Shown piece by piece: positions 57,680 through 64,000 of a stretch of DNA of 64,000 nucleotides (positions are counted from its first letter, which is position 1; every line of letters begins with the position of its first letter). The translations under genes and the position numbers were made by a program. Below the pieces are notes generated by a model. The model was given only the letters and a program-made list of their open reading frames with translations, ran no database searches and was not told the origin of the DNA. The stretch covers positions 23,622,001-23,686,000 of the forward strand of contig NC_060060.1 in assembly GCF_020283565.1 (NCBI RefSeq), in the 5' to 3' direction. This stretch comes from Trifolium pratense (Eukaryota > Streptophyta > Magnoliopsida > Fabales > Fabaceae).

Positions 57680-58360
57680 CAATAGTATTTTCCGGTAGAG
57701 TCAAAGAAAGTTAAGTATCCCTCCCTTCAGATGCTTGCTTTCAAAGGTGCGAACATGGTCCTAATTGTTGCAAACGCCATCCATAGCTGGGTAATGCTTC
57801 ACATTGATACCATCTGTTTAATTTTTTGCTGCTGATGTTGTAATTAGAGCTGACAATAGTCATATAGCAAGCAAATTACCATCTGTGATGACCTAATGGG
57901 ATTCACTTATCTTATCGCATGAGGTAATCCTCACCTTCTATTCTCATTTGTTAAATAGAATAATATAATGCATGTTTCTTAAATTAAATGCGACTCAGGG
58001 ATCTTAATCATGCAAATGCAAATTCATGTTTGTTTCCCTTTTTAACTTTATTTTTCATTATTTCACGGGGTTTTTTTGGTGTTCTTTCTTGGATGCCCGT
58101 ATACTTCAACTCAGTAAAGCATTACTATATATAGCTTTTGATTGTCGAATTTCAAGCCATAAAATATTTATAAATCAACACCTAAACTGTCTACAAATGA
58201 AATTCCATTATAGGTATATCGTGTGGATATCAGTCAGGCAGCATGGTTTAGTGCCGTTCCATGGGCTGTGATGGTTATCATGAATTGCGTTGCTGGTTTT
58301 TGGTCAGATATGATGATACAAAGTGGTAGAAGTGTCACTTTGACTCGTAAGATTATGCAG
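57680..58360 (+). pseudogene. PHT4-type anion transporter fragment
   Basis: Three exons can be read. About 57700-57788 gives KLSIPPFRCLLSK and IVANAIHSW, in two frames because of a one-base loss near 57761. About 58066-58110 gives a diverged GFFGVLSWMPVYFN whose acceptor AG is lost (cacg). 58214-58360 gives VYRVDISQAAWFSAVPWAV with SVTLTRKIMQ and good splice sites. These are consecutive parts of a plant PHT4 (Na+/phosphate-type anion) transporter. No other exons found, so it is a relic. Confidence 0.7.
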
Positions 58361-58689
58361 GTATGTCAATACACTTGAAAAAAATGAGACTGTGGACTTC
58401 AAATTTATCCCTTCATTTGATGAATTGTGAAATTGTCAGTTACAAACTGTATGTCTGTTTTTGTTTAAAATATTTCTTTTACTGTTGTATGTCTGATACT
58501 TGTGTATAAATACCAGCTCTGTCGCTATCTCAATTCGTAATTTCTTCCAATATCATTCTTCTTTCTTTTTCCATCAAACTTTTAATTGTCTTTGCTTAAA
58601 TATCGATGTGTAAGCATCAAGAAATAAGCAGTTAAACTATCAGTTTGCCTTGCTGTTGTTGGCTTAAAGCAATGGGAATTACGGGCAAG

Positions 58690-59112
58690 GAATTATTTTA
58701 GACAAGGATTGCGATCTGAGATTGTAAGGCTGGTGTGATGCTGATTAGGCTGCTTGTCCCCTTACTCGACGTTCTCCGGTGTCGTGGAAGACCAAGAAGC
58801 AGCAAACTGTGTCTTGATCCTCTACTGAAGCTGAGTATCGCTCGATGACTGATACAACCTGCGAACTTAAGTGGTTGAAAGCCATTCTCTCTAGATTCGG
58901 CATTATTATCCCATGCCTGTAAAGCTCTATTGTGATAGTCAAGCTGCTCTCCACATTGCTAAAAATTCTGCTTTTGACGAATGTACGAAACAAATTGAAG
59001 TAGACTGTCATTTAGTACACAATGAAATAGTTCATGTGTCACCTACAGCCTTCGTATGTCCCTACTAGTGTGCAACTTGCAGATACATTTACTAAGGCTC
59101 TTGGTCGTGCAC
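58690..59112 (+). mobile_element. Ty1/copia RNase H relic
   Basis: Reads with stops and shifts as ACPLTRRS, WKTKKQQTVS, SSTEAEYRSM, CELKWLKAI, VKLYCDSQAALHIAKN and LADTFTKALGR, the standard end of a copia polyprotein. It runs into the direct repeat at 59118. Confidence 0.8.
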
Positions 59113-59117
59113 CTTTG

Positions 59118-59480
59118 GAAGGACAACAACCACTGTATGCTGCCTAAAAGATGAAAGGTTTTATTCAGATTTGGACTTTCTGCAGTCCCAATTCGATACA
59201 TTCACACAGGCGCATCAATAATAATTGAATTGAGATTGAGCGGTCCATATTTAAAAATTTGTACCAAAATATGGAACGTATCCAACGACCATTTATTGAC
59301 TGCGTGTGATTGGTAACTGCAGGCGATCTAAATCTGATTTATTCCTGCAATCCTGGGAAGAAATCATGATTAACATATTGGGATAACTATTGAACATATT
59401 TACATAATTCAGCTTTGTGTAGATTGTTTTACCTTGGAAGATGCAGTTTCATTCTCATGTAATATGCTTTTTTTTTGTAA
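59118..59480 (+). repeat. Direct repeat, right copy
   Basis: Partner of 54484-54893, with a few small deletions. It directly follows the copia RNase H relic, where a 3' LTR would lie, yet it also matches the PPR gene's 3' flank. Confidence 0.8.
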
Positions 59481-61170
59481 TATAACTTATTTATGTAACA
59501 CGATAGAAATGTTAGATACTACAGTAAATACCTCAAAAAAAAAAAGATACTACAGTTAAAAAAATGTTAGATACTATAGTATGAAATGATATATTGCTAT
59601 TCCTTTCTCTATTGTGCCATAGATAATAGTGTGAACGAACTATTTTTTTGCATGTGAACACATTTAAAATTATAAAAAATACACCAACATGAAGTGGCAT
59701 GTTGAGATTCTATAGAGAAGTGGTTAGAGGTTTCATTTTTGGTTCCCACTTATAAACCAACATGAACTACTTAGTGACTCTAATGGAAGATGAGATTTGC
59801 TTCAGTTGAAAAGCACACAGTTTTCACGTAGTTTTCGATATCAGCTGTTGATTGTTGATCAGATGGTTTAAATTGATAAAGTAATAAAATCAATAAAAAT
59901 AATCACAGCCGTACATGCCAGATCGAACGGTCATAAGTGACTACTGCGTGAAAATTGCGTCAATGTTGACATTAGGATATCCACACGCGAAGATATGTGA
60001 TGGATCCGATATTGAAAACATACGTGAATTTTACATTTGATTAATTCATTTGCTTAAATTATTATTGATGTTGTGTTAGGGTTATATCTGATGTCTGTAT
60101 CTGTATCGATGTTACATTGGTGAATAATCAAGAAATCAACTCTGTAAGTATATCTTTGTATATCGAGATATTAGTCTTTTTGGCTTAGATGGAGATACCT
60201 TCTGCGATAAAAAAGATTAAGATAAATACTGTAGGTTGAATGAAAACGAATAAATGCGTGTTTGTGTTCATAGTAGGTTTGTTCATTAGAATTACGATGA
60301 ACCACTGTGATTTTGATAAGTCCACCATGATATCAAAATGCACCAATAAATAGATTATGAATAGTAAATTATAATGTGCGTTCACTTGACCAAAAATATA
60401 AAAATAAAGTAAAAATTAATGTGTTTCACGCACAATTTTTTTTAAAGATAATAGACATAAACCGTGATATATGCTATCAATAATCCAATAAAAAAAAGTC
60501 ATGCTAAATATTATCTCAGGACAATGGTAAGGAAACATAAATAAAAGTTTTGTTTTTCTTTCACCACCAGTTTAATCTGGTTCGGAGGTCAATTCTAGCA
60601 TTAAGTGGTTTCAGCTCCCTCCCGATCGCATTTGTGGGGGATCAAACCGTGGTTCTTTCTATAAAGTTCAGCGCCAAACACCACTAAACCAAATAATGAT
60701 TGCTAAAAATAAAAGTTTTAAATAGAAAAGATTTAAAGATTCCATGTTAGCGGCCGTTCCATTCGCTAGTTTGAACCCTAATTGCTCTATGTAGATAGCC
60801 ACTATTCTCCTTTTTTTGTAACTTGGTTTCGCGCCTGTATGTGGGTACGCCGGGTTGCACTTGAGACGAGTGTTTGTTTGTTAGGATTGATTTGAGTTGT
60901 TTATGATCTATTTCTTTCACTTAGGTCATGTCTCATGTCTCCCCAATCTTTATATCTCTTTGTTTTATTTAATATATATATATTTCTTTTTGCCTAAAGA
61001 AAATGTTATTTTAAATAGTAAATTATTTTATTTGAATTTTAAATTTTTGTATTTTTTATTATGCATCTATTTTTAACATTCGAGTAGAACCTTAAAATAA
61101 CCCCCGTCAATTTTATTTTAAACACAACAAGATATCTATCTGTAACAAATATATTGCCTAGTTATTTTAG
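59481..61170. other. Noncoding region
   Basis: No gene seen. A SINE-like repeat lies at about 60563-60700; the rest is AT-rich. Confidence 0.5.
60563..60700 (+). repeat. Dispersed SINE-like repeat
   Basis: Contains 'accagtttaatctggttcgg' and 'gtgggggatcaaaccg'; the same family as 3013-3165. Confidence 0.6.
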
Positions 61171-61173
61171 GTA

Positions 61174-61423
61174 CTCCCTCCGTACCACAATATATGACAC
61201 TTTGGGGAAAAATTGTGTACCACATTAATGCTATTTTTCCTATTATACTCTTAACTATTTATTACTCTCTCTTCTTTCAATTCTTCAATTTATTTTTTTC
61301 ATACTATAAATGAAGGATAATTTTGTAAATCAACTCATAATCTCTCTTTTTCATACAACATTAATTATCTTTTTTAATATGTGTAAAAATATTAAAGCGA
61401 CATATATTATAGTACGGAGGGAG
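61174..61423. mobile_element. Stowaway MITE
   Basis: 250 bases with ctccctccgtaccacaata and, complemented, ctccctccgtactataata as terminal inverted repeats, plus a TA target repeat (61172-61173, 61424-61425). Classic Tc1/mariner MITE ends. Confidence 0.95.
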
Positions 61424-61638
61424 TAATAATTATCGACACCCAAAAGAATACTTCTGGTGTAAACATAGTTGAGCCTCTTTTGGTTTTTGGCCATAATAAC
61501 TCCAAACAACTAAACAATAACAAATTTTGATTTGCACGCCACTCTACCGACCAACCACCTTCGTTCCAATATGAAACCACTGACTAAAAATCCATCACCC
61601 ATGCATGCATACAACAACAAAATAATATTATTCAGTAA

Positions 61639-61640
<2 letters not shown>

Positions 61641-61678
<38 letters not shown>
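61641..61678. repeat. (AAT)n microsatellite
   Basis: About 38 bases of repeated 'taa'. Confidence 0.95.
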
Positions 61679-61765
61679 GTATTTTACAAATTTATTTTTG
61701 AAGACCTATTTTAGTATAAGTTTTTTAAACATGGAAGTATCATGTCTAGAAGGATTTTTATAATT

Positions 61766-61866
61766 TTTTTTTTTTTTAGTTTACAATGAGCTGGAGATCG
61801 AACCCAGGACCTATAACGTACTACCAAAACCCTTCACCACTAGATAATTTTGTTGACCAAAGAAAG
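61766..61866 (-). mobile_element. tRNA-derived SINE, minus
   Basis: On the minus strand: tctagtggtgaagggttttg, a B-box-like gggttcgatctcc, then a T/A-rich tail. Near-matching target repeats ATTTTTATAATT (61754-61765) and AATTTTATAATT (61867-61878). Same family as 16404-16503. Confidence 0.8.
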
Positions 61867-61878
61867 AATTTTATAATT

Positions 61879-62930
61879 ATTTTAAATCTAATACCATAAT
61901 AATTAGTATTATATTAATTATATTAATATCTAAATATTCACCAATTTCAATCTCCCAGTTTTTTTTCTTCTTTTTCAATAGGTAAATATAGATTAATGTT
62001 CTTAAATGGTGATTAAAGTTTAAGTAATTATTGATTGAGCATATCATATTTTTCTGTTTAAATTGGATATTTAGCACTAAAATGAAGATTCCTATTATTT
62101 CAAATGAAGATACGTTGCCATTCAGAAAAAAAATGAAGATACGTAATATTTCAAATTAGATAGGATCACATGCAGTAAAGTTTTCCTTCTAATATTTAGC
62201 ACTAAAATAAATGTTTTTTTAGCTTAAAAGTTGTAGTTTTTTTTTTTTTTTACCTTTTTTTTTGAAGAAGCTAAATTAGCCCACCCAAATTAGCACCAGA
62301 GAGAATCGAACCTCAGATCTCAAGAGGAGCACACTCATAGGTCCCAAATCAATACCAATGCACCAACCCAAGTGGGTTTTTTTTTTACCTTAAAAGTGAT
62401 TTCCATTCAAATTTATAATTGAGGCAATCAATCAACCTTTTGAGATAAAAAAGTTGTCTCGTAACCAATCATTAGTAGATTCAGTGATGATTAGCGTCAA
62501 ATTTGATAGGATTTATGGTTCAATCCCCGTAACTGTGGTCGGAAGGGAACTTAAACTACTTGATGAGAGTTCGGGGTCGATGCTAGCGAAAAAGAATACT
62601 TTCGTGGCTGCCCTAGGTTTGTCCTAACTCCTAAGACCGCCACCTCTCTCTCACTTTAAAAAAAATACAAAAATACACATTTTATTTTTTAATATAAGAA
62701 AATATTATATTTCTGTTTCTCCCTATTATAGCCTATACTCAGCAAAAAAAAAAAGAAAAAAAGCACCGACATGTCACAATCCTTAGCGACGGTTACACAC
62801 GGAAACCACATAATAATAATAATTATGATGATTTTGTGTCAAAAAAAAAATAATTATGATGATTTGGCATTTTGCTAAGCATATCCTACTATGATACTCT
62901 GCCCTTTCAGTTTTCTACCTTCATTTCTTC
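61879..62930. other. Noncoding region upstream of RNase T2 gene
   Basis: Contains a tRNA-like repeat at about 62262-62385 ('gagaatcgaacctcagatc', with 'aatgcaccaacccaagtggg') and a SINE-like repeat, minus strand, at about 62480-62660. No gene seen. Confidence 0.5.
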
Positions 62931-62931
62931 C

Positions 62932-62939
62932 TATAAATA
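62932..62939 (+). promoter_or_regulatory. TATA box of RNase T2 gene
   Basis: TATAAATA about 100 bases before the ATG at 63034, a normal plant spacing with a leader of about 70 bases. Confidence 0.7.
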
Positions 62940-63033
62940 CATCAATCCATCTAAGTCATATCATAAGTCACACATTCAAAACCATAAAATCCTCACTAAC
63001 TCTTTTGAGAAAATAACAACATTAGTCCAAAAA

Positions 63034-63563
63034 ATGGAGTCCAAAGGGTCAATTTTAATTAAGCTTCTTTTGCTTCTTCAATTATCTGTTCTTTGTGCTT
63101 CACAAAAATCACAGGATTTTGATTTCTTCTACTTTGTTCAACAGGTACTATAAAGTTTTAATTATTTAAATGACCATATATGATTTATAATTTATTTTTT
63201 AAACAATAAAAATAAAAATTACATGTATCTGGTCCAAATTCTGAACTAAATACATGTACTCGTACTTTGTTATATCTAATGGTAGATACAATAAAAATTT
63301 GTATTATTTTTATGTGTACATTCGAAGTCGTGTTAGGGTAGGGAATTTTTATTCCCTTTAATTTGTTATGAATATTAAAATTATTGATTGCGATTTTGCA
63401 TTTGCAGTGGCCAGGATCATATTGTGACTCAAAGAAGAGTTGTTGCTACCCAACAAGTGGAAAGCCTGCTGCAGATTTTGGAATTCATGGTCTATGGCCT
63501 AATTATAAGGATGGTTCATACCCATCTAACTGTGATCCTAGTAACACCTTTGACCCATCTCAG
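63034..63563 (+). CDS. S-like ribonuclease T2, 5' part (cut by window end)
   Basis: Exon 1 is 63034-63144 (37 codons) and exon 2 63408-63563 (52 codons); the gene continues past 64000. The product starts with a signal peptide (LIKLLLLLQLSVLCAS), then DFDFFYFVQQWPGSYC. The first catalytic motif FGIHGLWPNY carries the active-site His at residue 64. The second motif should lie in the next exon, outside the window. RNase T2 enzymes cut RNA to 2',3'-cyclic products; plant S-like members are secreted or vacuolar and are induced by phosphate starvation, wounding or ageing. The Cys pattern (SYCDSKKSCCYP) is that of S-like, not self-incompatibility, RNases. Confidence 0.9.
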
Positions 63564-64000
63564 GTAATTTTTAGAACCTAATTTTTTTTTTTTTGGTTTA
63601 TTATAGAATCGTTTTGGGTGATAAGTTTGTATTTATGAGTAATTTACATATTCATGTGTGTGCGCGCGTGCATGTATATGAGTGCATGCATGCGTGTGTA
63701 AATGTTATTTTTAATTTTTCATAAACTCATACAAGTCTAAGAGACAGATCTACGAATTGTGTTTTTGAATTCTTTACGAGTTTGTGTAAACTCGTGAGTC
63801 TGACAATTTTGAGTAAAACACGTTATGTAACCACAATTAGACCGGTTAATCATTTTTTTTCTTTCATAAGTCATTATAAAATGTGTTGGCCTTTCTGTTC
63901 CATCATCACAAGTCAAACGTTTTCTTATCCATTTTCAACTTTACGTTACGGAACGTTAGCTTATATACTTTCTGTTTGTCTTGATAACAACTTTTCAACT
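63564..64000 (+). other. RNase T2 intron 2 (partial)
   Basis: Begins with a GTAATT donor. About 63655-63698 is an almost alternating purine-pyrimidine tract (tgtgtgcgcgcgtgcatgta and similar), of the type that can form Z-DNA. No acceptor or exon is seen before the window ends. Confidence 0.6.

Overview
This is nuclear plant DNA. It is AT-rich, with intron-split genes, GT-AG and one GC-AG introns, TATA boxes, a CC-NB-LRR resistance gene, a DYW-class PPR editing factor and many small transposons and tRNA-derived SINEs. The gene set and repeat types fit a papilionoid legume of the Medicago/Trifolium kind; that placement is inference. All calls were read by eye from the sequence.

Layout. 1-11 kb is a rearranged gene-fragment zone around one complete-looking gene, a short metacaspase (3996-5515). 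Pieces of three housekeeping genes are shuffled here: an RSA1/CCAR1-like nuclear protein, ribosomal protein L34 (RPL34) and an HSP70 C-terminus. A chimeric unit of about 1 kb carrying one piece of each occurs twice almost unchanged (1003-2004 and 9927-10928). The four RPL34 exons are all present and open, but exons 3-4 lie before exons 1-2. 11-14 kb holds a MITE inside a SINE, then two tandem hAT-transposase tails, each joined to a stolen piece of the PHD-finger gene at 20-24 kb. 15-17.5 kb carries an unrecognised six-exon gene for a small acidic protein (minus strand). 17.9-18.7 kb is a dead copy of metacaspase exon 2.

20.2-23.7 kb is a three-exon MMD1-like PHD-finger gene (minus). 24-27 kb is mostly noncoding, with a MITE, a plastid tRNA-Ser fragment and a doubtful 39-codon ORF. 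27.7-38.8 kb is an eight-exon membrane apyrase (minus). Its 5.2-kb first intron holds a decayed DUF659-type hAT transposon and a separate 0.93-kb non-autonomous hAT element. 41.6-44.9 kb is a single-exon CNL resistance gene (minus), flanked by direct repeats. 46.4-48.5 kb is a four-coding-exon gene for an unrecognised protein with repeated basic RLSQMK motifs (minus), with a 5'-UTR exon at about 49.8 kb.

50-52 kb is a cluster of MITE-like elements. 52.6-54.4 kb is an intronless DYW PPR gene closely resembling OTP85. 54.5-59.5 kb holds a Ty3/gypsy integrase relic, an anion-transporter (PHT4) relic and a Ty1/copia RNase H relic between two direct repeats. 60-63 kb holds SINEs and a Stowaway MITE. 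The window ends inside an S-like RNase T2 gene (63034 onward).

The genes do not form one pathway. The main story is genome dynamics: exon capture, exon multiplication, nested transposons and tandem duplication.
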